NCBI RefSeq assembly: GCF_000346465.2 | Contig: NC_034016.1 | Coordinates: 10,348,936 to 10,412,935, forward strand | DNA length: 64,000 nucleotides | DNA from: Prunus persica | Lineage: Eukaryota > Streptophyta > Magnoliopsida > Rosales > Rosaceae | Direction of reading: 5' to 3' | Part shown: positions 36,741 through 48,849 of the stretch, piece after piece | How the letters are laid out: every line of letters begins with the position of its first letter | Numbering within the stretch: position 1 is the stretch's first letter | Translations under genes and position numbers: made by a program | The notes under the pieces: model-generated | What the model was told of the DNA's origin: nothing | The model's database searches: none | The model's input: only the letters and a program-made list of their open reading frames with translations

Positions 36741-39345
36741 TCTCGGTTGTCAGAATCATGAGAGGAAAATATTCTTAAGCCGAATGAAACCATAGATTCA
36801 GAATAGAAACTCAATTGGCACCAAGATGATCCATACGTTTTACCACAGTGACCATCCACATCCATCTTGTAGCGGCTGTTAAGAGCCTTTACACCTGAGA
36901 AATTGAGAATGATTTGAGAAAGAAAAAGAGAGAGATTAGAGGTTGTCAATAGTCCCCATAAACTAACAGATTTTTGTGATCCTAACAAAAGTGGTACAAG
37001 GAATGGAATGTAGACCGAGTAAAACTGCATTCCCCTTGTACAGGGTGTGATAATTTAACAGGAATTTCCAGGGTAATGACAACATTGCAAAGTACCGTAG
37101 GCATTCAGATAGTGGATTGAGTTGACAAAGAAATGTGATACATACCTACTGATGGAAGCCTCGTTAGCATCTGGACAAGAACTGCAGCAATATCAGCAAC
37201 ACCATAGGATCTCTCTCCAATGTCATCACAAATAGCAAGCTTAATTGCTGCTGTCTGATCACTAATCCGCATTGGGAGAATACCAGGAGAGTCTAGCAAT
37301 TCAAGATCTTTCCCAAAATGAACCCACCTTCCACAGGCACAAGAAGATATACATATAAGGAAAAATTACATTGATGTCGCATATAACAAGGAGACAGTAT
37401 TGTTTGTGTCAAAATATAGCAAACTTCAAAATTTCCACAATCTATCATATTTCTAAGGCACGTGAAAAGCGATTACAATTCAAATTTACAAAATATTTCA
37501 ACAATTTTCTTTTAACAAATTTCGAAATCTAATGAAAATTAGAGGATTTTAACTTCCAGCAAAAGTCATTTATCCCCAGTCCCAATTACATCTTAAATGA
37601 ATATCGAAGCAAAGGGAGAAGAAATTTATACTTCAATTCTCTTGTAACTCCAGGTCTTGGAGCTGCTGCACACATTCGTCGCTTCAGCAAACGGTTAATC
37701 AAAGATGATTTCCCAACATTTGGATATCCAACTATACCAGCTCGTACCTGTTTGTATAAAGGAATTTTTATCAAACATCATAACTCTTAAATGAAGCATT
37801 AATTGATAGCTGCATTATATTTTTTGGATTAAATTAACATTATAGTTCTCCATTTACTTCATTTATATAACATAAGAATTAATCTTCTAGGGCATAGTTT
37901 GGCTTCCAAAGTACACCTAAAACCACTACAACATGCTACAGAAAAAATCCATAAAATTCGATTACTTCCTAATGTAAATACTCATACCTCAACACTGTGA
38001 CAACTATAGTCATGAGATTTTCAATCAAGATCATTTATAAGATAAAATCATATATGAATATATGGTCCTCATTTACAGTTTGCAACACTAAGCAAGACAG
38101 AACATTACCCTAGTTCCTAATGGTTGTAAGTTTGTAAAATTGAAATTTCAAAACTAAATCTAGAAAGAACGGATAAGGAACCGACCGCACGTGGGAGAAG
38201 TCCTTTGGCTCTGCGTTTGACATTCACATCTGCTGCTAATGCTCTAGCTAACCGGCCTAGCTTCATGGCACCCTGTACTTGCCACGTTAAAGTAATCAAA
38301 TTCTGCTATGACGTTTTAAGTTAGGGAAAGCTGAAAGAGGATCTCTTAAATGGGTGGGTACCATTCCAAGTTTGCCATTGGAAAAGACAACCTTCGTTCC
38401 CTCCCTTGCAAAATAAGTGGCCCAAGCATTCCGGTCTGCCGTGGATATCATGTCTTCTCTATTCAACACCAAAACTCTTTTCCTATTACCAAGCCATAAA
38501 TCCATCTGTTCATTAGAAAACCAGATAAAAGTTAACACAAAAAGCGTCCATTTTCACTTCCGAATCCTGGAGTGAAAAGTGCATCGTTTTCAATAACAGC
38601 TCATGGTTATAAGCATAACATTTATCAACCCAGGAAATGAAGGAGCCCCAACCATAACTCATGAAAGAGCTCTGACCTGTGGATGACTAGTTGACATAGG
38701 AATTCTTGCATCTCGAACCTCTATCACTACATCCATCAACTTGAGTTGGTTTTTGAGTTCCTTTTCCGTTTTAGCAATATGACCAGGGTACCACTATCCA
38801 ATTTAGCAGAAACCATATAAGCACATTGCATTAGAAAAACTACACCTTTGCGAATTTTTTCTGAATAATTGAATTATAGGTACCTGAACAGGACGCAGTT
38901 GCTTGGTCCAGTGATAAAGTTCAGTGTCCAAATCACACCAATCATCATCCTCTCCTTGGAAACCATCGAGATTTCCATTTCCATTTTCGTACCAACTGGG
39001 ACTTCTCCCACCACCAACAATCTGCGAAAGGTTTCTTACACATATCAACCCATTTAATTCAAAGTAAGCAATACCCAGAACAAATTATGCGACAAGAATT
39101 ACAAAAATCTCTCAAAACAACATAACCTTTTTGTGGGTTAAACATAATTTTGAATGAAAATGGAAACTACTAAGGATAGGTGTGATTATTGCCTGGATAG
39201 TGGGAGGTGGGGATGAGAGAGAAGCTGTAGCAGAGAGAGCTGTAGAAGATGGTGGTTTTAGATTGCTTCTGCAATGAAGAAAGTGAGTGTGGGCTGTTGA
39301 AGAGGTGGGCAGCCAGAGGCCTGCCACTTGAACAGCCATGGCCAT
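36463..39345 (-). CDS. DAR GTPase, chloroplastic (YlqF/RbgA type), 9 exons
   Basis: A circularly permuted GTPase of 394 residues, of the family that assists large ribosomal subunit assembly. Exons (high to low): 39345-39127, 39021-38884, 38793-38677, 38505-38362, 38272-38186, 37747-37632, 37327-37146, 36894-36837, 36586-36463. All introns are GT-AG and in phase. Motifs appear in the permuted order: G4 NRED (173-176), then G1 GYPNVGKSS (242-250), G2 threonine in RPGVT (266-270), G3 DSPG (286-289). The N-terminus ([10 protein letters not shown], then Ser/Thr/His-rich with few acidic residues) looks like a chloroplast transit peptide, matching DAR GTPase 3 of Arabidopsis. The C-terminal block [20 protein letters not shown] is intact. 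An ATG two codons downstream could also serve as the start. Confidence 0.92.
36700..36741. repeat. (TA)n microsatellite in the last intron of the DAR GTPase gene
   Basis: A TA/CA dinucleotide run in the intron between the exons at 36,837-36,894 and 36,463-36,586. Confidence 0.9.
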
Positions 39346-39727
39346 TCGCTGGTCGTGTAGTAGGTCTGCCTGCAGCCTTGCACTCTTGCTCTTGCTCCTG
39401 GATAATAAACGGATGTAAGAAGAAAATCAAACAAACGACATGTCGTCCCTTAACGCTTCCACCTACAAAATTAAACGGTCGCCTAGTATTCTCTTTTTGA
39501 GAAAATACACTCCTAGGAACACGACATGTCGTCCCCTAAAGAGTGGTTATTCAAAACTTGTATTGTTTAGCCAACGGGTCTAACCTGGTGGAAAATTATC
39601 TTGACTTGCAGATTAGTAGTCTGAAATTCGGATCCCATACCTTGATAGTGTGTGTGAAAAAGCTCTATCCCCTTGTAGTTTTAGACTATTGCTTATATTT
39701 TAAAATATATATAAAAATATATATATA

Positions 39728-39910
39728 CAGTCCTGATCCCTTGGACTATGGGGGTCCAAGAGATTTGTGGTCACTCACCGTTAGATGTAAATTCAACGGT
39801 TCACTCACTCTTGCACTTCTTTTAAGAAATTTTTTTGAACCATTAGATTAATGTCCAACGGTGGGTGACCACAATCTCTTAGACTCCTGTGGTCCAAAAG
39901 ATTGGGATTG
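39728..39910. mobile_element. MITE inserted in a TA tract, copy 2 (inverted)
   Basis: The core starts CAGTCCTGATCCCTTGGACT and ends with an inverse arm (GGTCCAAAAGATTGGGATTG). It is the reverse-complement relative of the element at 11,051-11,232 and is likewise bounded by TA repeats. Confidence 0.7.
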
Positions 39911-39928
39911 TATATATATATATATATA

Positions 39929-40298
39929 CAGTCCTGTTCTATTGAGGGACGCCCTTTAGGGTACTATACAATTTTTTTTCTAATGATCCAAACCATCTAT
40001 TTTTTAGGTCTTCATTCATAGATCATCCTTACAAAAAATTAGACAAATCGGAAATCGTTTCGACATCCAATTATGTCCTACAAAATCAATGAACACGGTG
40101 CTTCAAGAAAGTACTAAAATTTCAATAACTCAATTCAATGGTCAAATGATATCAGATTCAAGTGATTTTTTTTAGAGATGATCTTTGAATGAGTATCTAC
40201 AAAATAGCTGGTTTGGATTAGTGAAATACAATCCGGAGTGGGCCATACAAGGGTATCCCTCAAATAAGCTTGTTTGAGGGATCCCTCAATGGAAGCTC

Positions 40299-40302
<4 letters not shown>
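39929..40302. mobile_element. Second TA-tract element with TIR-like ends
   Basis: Starts CAGTCCTGTTCTATTGAGGG and ends CCCTCAATGGAAGCTCTCTG, an inverted pair sharing the CAG...CTG ends and the TTGAGGG block. TA repeats bound it on both sides (39,911-39,928 and 40,303-40,334). The inside is non-coding and unlike copy 1 or 2 of the other MITE. Confidence 0.6.
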
Positions 40303-40334
<32 letters not shown>

Positions 40335-40337
<3 letters not shown>

Positions 40338-40440
40338 GCCTTCTCCATTGCGAAGTTCTAAGATGCGGAGTGCTTGCGAACTTTTGTTTTTAACCGTTGG
40401 ATGGCTTGTATGGTTTAGATTTAAAACAAAGTTTAATAAC
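40335..40440. mobile_element. Third element beginning at the end of the TA tract (end unclear)
   Basis: GGGGCCTTCTCCATTGCGAA starts exactly where the TA run ends and is reminiscent in design of the two preceding elements. I could not find a matching inverse end. Confidence 0.3.
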
Positions 40441-40483
40441 TCATTTTTCTCTCTCTTCCCTTTCCTCTTCTTCCTCGAGTTCG

Positions 40484-40485
<2 letters not shown>

Positions 40486-40524
<39 letters not shown>
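40486..40524. repeat. (CT)n microsatellite
   Basis: A pure CT repeat of about 19 units within a longer pyrimidine-rich stretch (40,440-40,630). Confidence 0.95.
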
Positions 40525-40528
<4 letters not shown>

Positions 40529-40699
40529 TTCTTTTCCTTTATAAGATATTTTCCTCCTTTTCCTTTTTCTCTGTCTTATTTTCTTTCTTTTCGCTCTTCT
40601 TCCTTTATCTTCCTCCTTTTCTCTCTTGTACCAGATCAACAAATTAGTCAAACCCAATTCCAAAATATAACATTTTTCAAGCTGAGATTAGGGATCATT

Positions 40700-41530
40700 A
40701 TTTGGCCCGCGAGTCGAAGTGGGTAGTCCGAGATTCGACGGGTTAAAGTTCGACCCGGCGTGCTATAAGGTTGGGTAGGGTTTGGGATTAGAATTTGAAA
40801 TCCTTGGCCCGGCCTAGGCCCGCCTGTCTATGCCCTTCTTTTTTTTAAGATTTAATTGATACACTCCATAACCTCATTTTATACTTAATAAAAAATAATG
40901 TAATATGTATGATAAACTAGTAAACTTTTTATTTTGTTTACACATGTTATAAATTTTAATGTTGTCTAAAATTTTGTAACCAACAAGCAATATACACACC
41001 ATCTTTTAGTGCTTTGTTTTTGTTAAGTTCAAATTTAACAGTTTAATAAAGAATTTGAAAGTTTATTTTAGTTTTATTAATCTAATGGCACAAATTGTTT
41101 TCATTTTCATGATGTCAATCCTAGTTTAGGATAGAAGTAACACATTTTCATAAGATTCATTTTCAGGTATAATATTTTTTAAATATATTGGCTATTGGTC
41201 TCGGTTTATTAGAAGAGTTCGGCTATTATAATTTTTGTTTCCTTAAGTTATGTAGTAATCTATACTATTATTTAAGAGAAGACTCTTTATCCATCACTTT
41301 TGACCAAAAATGTGTAACAAAAAGATTTAAAAGACTTACAAAAAATATATATATTTTTAAAAAAAATCCGGCCCATTTAACCTTGTCCAGGCTAGGCCCA
41401 AGCTAAGCCATTTGAAACCTTGGCCTAGCTCAAAAATTTTTAAAAGCCAATAAGGTCTAGCCCGAGCCCAACCCTAACCCAAAAATTTCTAGTTGGGTCG
41501 ACGAACCCTAGTTGAGATGAGCATACTAGC
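40700..41530. mobile_element. Possible non-autonomous DNA transposon
   Basis: Both ends are rich in GGCCTAGGCCC-like and 'TTGGCC..GCCTAGG' blocks in inverse orientation (around 40,800 and 41,390-41,450), separated by AT-rich filler. The exact ends and a target duplication were not found. Confidence 0.3.
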
Positions 41531-41820
41531 AAGCCCTTCACACAAGCACATATAAACCCCATGGGTTTTATTTTTATATTTATAAGGAACCCTATGGGTT
41601 AAAAATGTTGATTTTTTTTTTTAAAAAGGTAATAGAGATTCACAGAATTTTTGAAATAAAATATACACAAATTCTAAGTAAAAACACTTTACAAATGATC
41701 AAGTCTAGAACTTGGTTTTATCTTTTTAAGACAAAATGACCTCCTCACAAGTGTTTCTATGATTTGTTTGGTAAACGTCTCCCTGAAAAAGCCCACTTTC
41801 AATGGGTGAGATTAAATTTA

Positions 41821-42075
41821 GAATAATGCTACTCTTACCACATTTGTATGCCACATCTTTATACCATCTTATGTGGCAGCTGAGGTGGACAACCACATCA
41901 ATTAAAATTATTTAATATTTTCTTTTCTTTTATGATTTATTCCAGTATTTGTTTTTCTAATTGCCTTAATTAAAATACACTTCATTAATTTAATTGATGT
42001 GGCATATAATATGGACATGCCACATCATGTGGTATAGAAATGTGGGATAAAAATGTGGTAAGTGTAGCATTTAAC
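41821..42075. mobile_element. MULE-type MITE, second family member
   Basis: Starts GAATAATGCTACTCTTACCA and ends with the inverse (TGGTAAGTGTAGCATTTAAC). The interior matches the MITE at 9915-10147 closely (for example TAATATGGACATGCCACATC). The 9-base flanks do not match, so the target duplication has decayed or an end was lost. Confidence 0.7.
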
Positions 42076-42220
42076 ATGGCTCTCTCACATATCAACCCAT
42101 TTTATTGTAGTGGTATTGCTATTGTAATGTAAACTATGTAAGTACGAAATTAAAAGGCTTGGAATGTAACTCAAAATGGATCCCTAACATTAAAGTTCTT
42201 TGAATGCAATTATTACGCAG

Positions 42221-43144
42221 TTACCGTGATACTCCTACTACACCTTCTTTTGTGATTAAAAATTCAGACGATGCATTGGGCAAATGTGGGGCAAATACAA
42301 GGTGAAGTATCCTATGTGTTTGACTGGATATAATTGCTGAAGGAGCATTATGACCGTTAAAACCAATAGATTCCTCATGTCTTGCCAAGAATACCCTTGA
42401 ATTGATGCAATGTGCCAAAGCCAGTCCCAAAGCTGGACTCACCCGTCTGCCTAGTGTATGCAAGCACTCCAAGTTTCCTAACCTTACCCCATTGATTCCA
42501 TGATCTGGCCCAATAAAATCCACCACTTGATTGGTCACAACCACCGCCACCCCAAACTTATTTGCTAAAGCCTTCAATGTCCCAGATATCTTGAAAAACA
42601 TTTCACACTGGCATTTCAAATCTGCCGGTGTTCTTTCATACTGTGATCGGAACAATGCAGCAATGCAATCAATGACAATGAGTTTCTTAGGTAACCAGGT
42701 GTGATGAATGGTAATAAATGCTTCTATGTCTCCAAGGACATGGATCAATTGTTGTCCATCATGAACGCCATGAACATATATGTCTTCTAATGGATCCAAC
42801 CCTATTATGTTGAGTTATGATACCTGATAAAGGTTGGGTACTTGTTGCAATTGACGAAATGAGAAGTTGAATTATGTGAATATGTAGAGGGAGGAGCCTC
42901 CTAGTCCGCCATGTGAGCGTGGGAGTTGAGCTCGTATCGTTAGTTTGAGACAAAGTTGCGTCTTTTCGGAACCGCTTTCCCTTACCAATTCTGTTATGGA
43001 GTTGCAGGGTATCCCACCACCCAAGCAGCCATCTAGTATTAGGCGTTCAATGGATAATTTAGGTGTTGAAAGAGGAAGGAGCATGAGGTTTTGTGGTGTC
43101 TTTTTTTGTAATTTAGGGGGGGATGTGATGGTGGTGCAAGGCAT
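42221..43144 (-). pseudogene. XRCC3-like RAD51 paralogue, intronless and broken
   Basis: XRCC3 is a RAD51 paralogue of homologous recombination. The minus strand reads from ATG 43144 through LDGCLGGGIPCNSITELVRE and LPKKLIVIDCIAALFRSQYE (Walker B region) to VFAPHLPNASSEFLITKEGV and TAA at 42,221. One frame runs throughout, but it has two in-frame TAA codons, one soon after SSLYIFT and one about 18 codons further on. The P-loop is ESGSEKTQ rather than the expected ..SG.GKTQ, so nucleotide binding would be lost even without the stops. No introns interrupt roughly 290 codons, unlike the split XRCC3 gene I would expect, which suggests a retrocopy; no poly-A tail or target duplication was seen. 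Confidence 0.82.
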
Positions 43145-43519
43145 GAATTGTATATATAGAGTCCATATTGAAGGTGTGTAATGTAAGCTATATGTCTTTT
43201 AAGGGATGTATAAGTCAATCAAATGGTTGAGTCTAATGCAGTACCTACTGCAATAGGATCATATTGCAACTATATTATGCTCTTATTGATATTATATTGC
43301 CATTATACGCATGTGTATTGTGGAGTTATTGCCGCTATAATCGTTTAAACTGGACAGAGATAAAGGAAACTGTACAAGCAGAAATACAAAAAGAGGCATC
43401 ATAATTCAATCAAATCCCATTTCGAAACTTACATAATACAAAAAGAGGCCACCTTATAGTTCCATTTTACAGTCTCCAAAGTCATATTACAAGTCCAAAG
43501 TTTCCTGCTGTTGACACAT

Positions 43520-43930
43520 TCGGAGTTGCATACTCTTCAATTGCGGTGACCGTCACCCATAAAATTCATGATGCCGCCCACAATGATGTTGTCCCAGTTT
43601 CCTTCTGAATCCACTATTTTTGCAAACTTGCGAAATAGTTCGAATCCAATTTCCACTTATTTTAACTTCAACCGGGCCATTTCATCAGATTCCTTGAATA
43701 CCATATGGCAGGGGCATTTACAATTTTTATTTTCATACCCTTTATATGTAGGGATGCATCCGGGCATGATAATGAGAGCGAATTGTGCACTTTTTATGAC
43801 ACCCCGCCTAGTTTGGCCTTCCAAAAATTTTGAAACTATTTCTGCATGGAGATTTTTCCAAAACATGGTATTGCCTCGACATTGTTGCAGGCCATGGACC
43901 AAGTCTGCAATCAATGAATTTGCTGACTTG
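43520..43930 (-). pseudogene. MULE-associated gene fragment (unrecognised family)
   Basis: The minus strand encodes HGLQQCRGNTMFWKNLHAEI, then VIKSAQFALIIMPGC, ENKNCKCPCHMVF and ARLKLKWKLDSNYFASL, then a stop. A Cys-x-Cys-x-Cys-His cluster is visible. Nearby CAATAT-rich repeats and Ulp1-MULE remains suggest it belongs to the same kind of transposon. No family name can be supported. Confidence 0.35.
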
Positions 43931-44049
43931 GTTGCTATTATAGTCTCCCCTCCTTCAGTAATTGAAAGCGTTGGGTTTGGTGTGAGGTTAGGGTCATGGT
44001 TTTTGGGTATTTATGGCGGGTTAGTGTGGGACTTAATTGGGGAAAACTA

Positions 44050-45938
44050 GGACTTAATGCGATGTGAGTGAAATGAGTGGGGAAGATAATGGTTGCAAGT
44101 AGGAGTTAATGTGATGGAAGTTTTCTCTTGATGCAACTGGGTTGAAGTTTAATATAGGGAGGTATTAATGAGCTGAAGTAAATGAGAGTGAGTAATTGGC
44201 GGGAGTATTTGGCGGGAGTATTTGGGCGGGTGCTATTACCCAATTGCCTGTATGACTATTTTCCTATATTTGGAATTTGGAATTTCCCAATTTCCTAGTT
44301 TTTCTATTTTTATTTATTTAAATAATTTACCTAATTTGGAAAATTTACCAACTTATTCAATTTATCTAGTACGGTAATTTTTCAATTTCCCATTTTTGCC
44401 ATTTGAATTGGTTTCCAATTTTCTTATTTCCTATTTGCCTAATTTCCTTTTTCCTATGTGACAATTTTCGTATTTTCCCAAATTTTCAATTTTATTTGCA
44501 GTGCTTTGTATGTGTTTCTCAGGCATATAACATTTTTATTGCCTTACACATTGCTCCGCTCTTCATTTTGTATTGTACTATTCTTGCTTTTGTATATGAC
44601 TATTTTTTTGTTTTCTTTTTAGGGTTAACTAGTGATTTGCTCCCTGAACTTGTACCTAGGTTTCAATTGACTCCCTATCCTTTTTTTTAGAAAATTAAGG
44701 ACCATAACTAAATTTTTTCACCAATGTTCCCCCCGACGTCAAAATCTGCCACTTCCCATCCATTCTGCCATGAAGTTGGAGGTTACTTTTGTCATTTTGC
44801 ATCTCCACTCAACTCAACCCAGGCCTCCAACTTGACAGCATAATGGATGGGAATTGGCTGATTTTGACGTCGAGTGGCACATTGGCCAAAAAAATAAGTT
44901 CGGGTCCTTAATTTTCTAAAAAAAGAAAAGGATAGGGGTAAATCAAGAGTTAAGTACAAGTTCAGGGGGCAAATCACCAGTTAACCTATTTTTTATGTCA
45001 TTTGGAATTTCCGTATTTTCTTTGTTCTTCAGATTTTGTCATTTTCAATCCTTGTCTAATTTGTGTAAATTCGGAATTTGGCAATTTCCTAGTAAGGTAT
45101 TTTTCCGATTTTCCAATTTTGCAATCTCATTTTGCATTTTTTTCAAATTTCTAAAAATTGCTTAGTTACGTACTCCATTTTTTGTCATATCTATTGCGTG
45201 TTTTATGGCATACGTACTCCTAAACCCTATATTATAGTTGATGTTTTCCCTTGATCCTATACAGCAAGTATGTATTGCATTTATATTGCCATTCGCCAGC
45301 ATCTTTATTGTGTCTGTATTGTAGGTCTGTCTCCTTTGTATTGCTTGGATCTTTGGTTTTTATTGCATCGTTAGTGCCTTTTTATTATGTACATCACAAT
45401 TTCGTTATGTTCGTTTTTGGACATTTGGAATTTCCCATATTTTCTTATGTTTAGGATTTTACAATTTTCGAGTTAGGTTTTTCCTAATTTGCCTCAAATC
45501 CACAATTTTCAATTTCCAAGTAAGGATTTGTTTCTTTGTTTGTAATCCAATTTTATTGCCGTTATTCTAATGCTCTAACTTACAGTCAAGGAGTAATTGG
45601 TGTATAGTGCAATCCCATCAAATTAATGCACCAACTACATACCTAATTTCCTTTATTATAGAGCTCTAACTAACTCTTTGAATAAAATATAAATTAGACA
45701 AGTTGTTATATATAAGAGAAGCATAGGCACCTTCTTAATGTCAGGTTTGGGAAAGGTAATTATTCTTAACTCACTCAAAGGCAAACATTCTCCAATAAAC
45801 CAGACCATATTGTTTGTTTACGAGTTTTGAAAAGTAAAAAATGCAGACTGAAGCTAACGTTTTATTTTTTGCAGACTGGAGCTGTGAATTGTCTCCACTG
45901 ATACTTGAAGATGTCAGACGTACGCCATCCAAAAGACC
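44050..45938. other. AT-rich non-coding stretch with CAATAT-type repeats
   Basis: Apart from the MITE at 44,623-44,986, this is AT-rich sequence with many 'TTTCCCAATTT' variants and ATTGC/TATTG repeats near 45,240-45,420. No gene was recognised. Confidence 0.4.
44623..44986. mobile_element. MITE with long palindromic arms
   Basis: The left arm (GTTAACTAGTGATTTGCTCC, then CTGAACTTGTAC) is mirrored by GTACAAGTTCAG then GGGGCAAATCACCAGTTAAC at the right. The inner parts (GACGTCAAAATC and GATTTTGACGTC) also mirror, so nearly the whole element can fold on itself. A T-rich 8-9-base flank is similar on both sides but not exact. Confidence 0.65.
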
Positions 45939-45943
45939 ATATT

Positions 45944-46407
45944 TGTGAAACCCTGTATTTTTAATATATATATATATATTATATTTTGGGAAATTAAATA
46001 TTTTGTTACATATTTAGTTTATAACTTATATATATTGATAAAGCCAAAAGAGTTAGCCTGAGATACGTCCACTTACTAGCTAGGTACTTTAGACTTGGTT
46101 TGTTGTCAATCTGTGGCATAGCATGAAAACACCTTTTGCTATGTCTCCTTGTAGATGGCAACAAATGCTTGGTCAATACATTTAAGAGTTATCTAAAATT
46201 TACTTGGCTAGTAAGTATTTGAATCATTATCCTTTGTCTTGCCGCCAATTGCAATGAATAGTTATCCAAATTTATAAGCTCTACAACCCCAACCAATAGG
46301 AAACCATTTGGTTGCCGCCTTAGTATTTACTATAAATAGGGGCATTTCCTTTGATTTTGAAAACACAAGACATTGCATAGTAGTGCATGCAAAGAGAAGA
46401 GAAAAAT

Positions 46408-46485
<78 letters not shown>

Positions 46486-47413
46486 CAACAGAAAGCAAGT
46501 GGTGATCAAATTCTCAAGAGGAGTTAGAGGTTGTAGCTTATGTGTTTACTTAACTTGGAGTTGGCTTTAGAAACGAGGTCGGGGTTTCTTGGGGACCTTT
46601 ATGGGGATTAATCTAATTAAATTTCGTGAGCTCTATATTATGTGTGATATTGTATAATGTTCTTGATATAGAATATTTACGTATTATGAACTATTTGAAT
46701 AATGTTGGCATAATTATATCATGTCATGGAAATTGGTTGGAGTTGTCGGGTGGAGAAGATAATAATGGAAAATAGGGTAATGGATATAGTTTTTTGTGTG
46801 GTTGAGTCTAACTCTTGGTAGGTACTAGGTCTCAGAGATCCCACAGTGCACATGATTTTTATTGGGTGATTCCAGACTGGCGAAAGGGAGTTAGACAAGA
46901 TGACTAACAAAAGGGGAATTATGGGATGATTGAAATGGGTGTTGGTTCATATAAATGGGCATTCGGGACCAAGTGGTATAAGCATGGTATGTGACGTGCG
47001 AGTCTGCTTGTCCATTTATATGAATTAACGGGAGTAGATGAAGAGCATTCATGCATTGTTATTAATAATGTGATATTTGGTTGTGTGATTGCATTCCACT
47101 TAATTTAGTTATATCAATCTACTGTGGTAAAGTCTCATGTCCCTACTGAGCTGTAGTTGCTCATCCCTTGCCCTATTTAATTTTTTCAGATGAATTAGTG
47201 GGCAAGAAAAGGACTAAACCAGTTGAGGCTGAATTAGATGAGAACAATAGAGCTTTATTTATTAATTGTAAAGTGGTAAGATTTTGAATCTATTTTTATA
47301 AGAGAAGTTTATTTAAAACTCATGTTTCGGCATCTATTTATTTTATTTTAGTTTTTATTTTCTCACGCACTGGGCGCAGGGTTTTCACCTACCCCTGGGT
47401 CCAGGGCGTGACA
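45944..47413 (+). mobile_element. Solo LTR with ATATT target duplication
   Basis: A 1,470-bp sequence starts TGTGAAACCCTGTATT and ends GGGTCCAGGGCGTGACA, flanked by ATATT at 45,939-45,943 and 47,414-47,418. It contains a good plant TATA box (CTATAAATAG near 46,331) followed by a (GA)n tract at 46,411-46,482 in the expected transcribed leader. No internal retrotransposon sequence adjoins. The end is of the type seen in gypsy LTRs. Confidence 0.82.
46411..46482. repeat. (GA)n microsatellite in the solo LTR leader
   Basis: About 36 uninterrupted GA units, some 80 bases downstream of the LTR TATA box. Confidence 0.95.
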
Positions 47414-47489
47414 ATATTAGTTACCTGGGAGACCAACTGTGGCATGTGCCGTTCCCATCTCCACCTCTGACTCCAAATCATGATCCCAC

Positions 47490-47967
47490 TTCATTTGGAA
47501 GTGAGGCTGAAAGCAATGATCCGCTTTACAAAATCTCTGTCGTGAAGCACGACCTCCAATATTTGTAAATGCAACGGATTGGTGGGATAGTAAATGTGAT
47601 ATTCATGGCCAAGTGATGGGAAACTTGGCCAACAAGTTGAACAAAGCATATGCTGGAGAAGTGAAAAAAACTCTAAAAGCAATAAGTCGGAGCAAAGAGT
47701 TAGAGTCCTTCAAGTTAAAATTGGGATAGACAAAGAAATATGTTGTCCAATAATTCACAAAGTCGGAGAAGTGAATGTTTCAACAACGACTTCAAGATGT
47801 TTCGAGATTATGCTTTGGTCGTCTCACCAGACTACAATTGGAGCGAAATTGCTGTAGCTGGTGTCTGGCAGGTGCTGAATATAGGTGGAGAGGGAATGGC
47901 TCATCATAGCCTCCTACATGCAGCAAGGATGAAGGCCAAAGACATGGATCTTTTAATGGACCTCTAA
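47490..47967 (+). pseudogene. MULE-associated coiled-coil gene fragment, copy B
   Basis: Reads ATDWWDSKCDIHGQVMGNLA and AISRSKELESFKLKLG, then has stops and a frame change, and later recovers a frame ending AARMKAKDMDLLMDL before TAA at 47,965-47,967. It is the inverted-orientation homologue of 25,221-25,607. Here the TGG codon that is TGA in copy A is intact, while the middle is broken. Function unknown. Confidence 0.5.
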
Positions 47968-48528
47968 TAATTTGCATTTGGTAGGGTTGTGCAGCTGCGT
48001 AAGGGTAAATGCTGGTTCGCTTCATGTTGTGGTGGGTGATGCGATGTGAATGTGTTGCCTTCGTTTTCTCTTCGTGGGAGATTATTGTTAGGGTTGGGTG
48101 GCGATTTATTTTGAATGTCTAAATTGAAGGTAGTTTGAAATGGATGTGTGCGTATTGTATGAATATTGACCTCATATTGCCACCCTATTATATGTATTTT
48201 GCGTCTGCTGCTACTCAGAAGTGCTCCAATTGTTTGTTTATTTTGCGATTGTAACCCTATATTGTCTATATACTGCATAACAACAACGGGCCACTATTAT
48301 ACCTCTATAAAGAGAAATTATAGATCTGTTTATATATCGAGCTGTACGAAATAGCTCAACTAAACAATATAGACAATAAGTATGCTAACGACGACGGCAA
48401 CTTCCAAAAAAAAGCACAATTTGAAAACCAAATCAGAAGTACATCCCTAAGTGTATTGCTTAGACGTACTAGCTAATTTCGTTTCACAAAATTAAAATTG
48501 ATGCATATTCCTACTACAAAATGAGGAC

Positions 48529-48606
48529 AATTTATCTATCATGTCTACAAAATGGATATAGTTTATCTGCCCTGTCTACAAAATGGATACAATTTATATG
48601 CCATGT
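48529..48606. repeat. Short tandem repeat, about 32 bp, 2-3 copies
   Basis: TCTACAAAATGGATA recurs at about 48,543 and 48,575, with similar ATTTATCTGCC/ATCATG between. Confidence 0.7.
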
Positions 48607-48849
48607 AAGGCAATTAGCTATTGCCACCGACTGTACAATATTACCTATCACCATGTACAACATGGCTGCAAACCCTATAAATGATTTCACATTGCTACAC
48701 AGAATAACTAAAACAAATAGCTCTATCAACCTCGATGGATCACGATATAAAGCAGCTCCACTAGAGCTTCCATGTTTGCATATTCGTATAAAGGAAAAAC
48801 TGAAATAATTAAATTCATACTGAATTCCCAAGTGAGTAATGAAGACTGA

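Noticed and set aside
41812..42084. 9-bp target duplication for the MITE at 41,821
   Set aside because: The flanks TTAAATTTA and ATGGCTCTC do not match in any plausible register.
43568..44050. Plus-strand 160-codon ORF as a gene
   Set aside because: The minus strand in the same place carries the conserved-looking Cys/His-rich segment, so the plus-strand frame is probably antisense.
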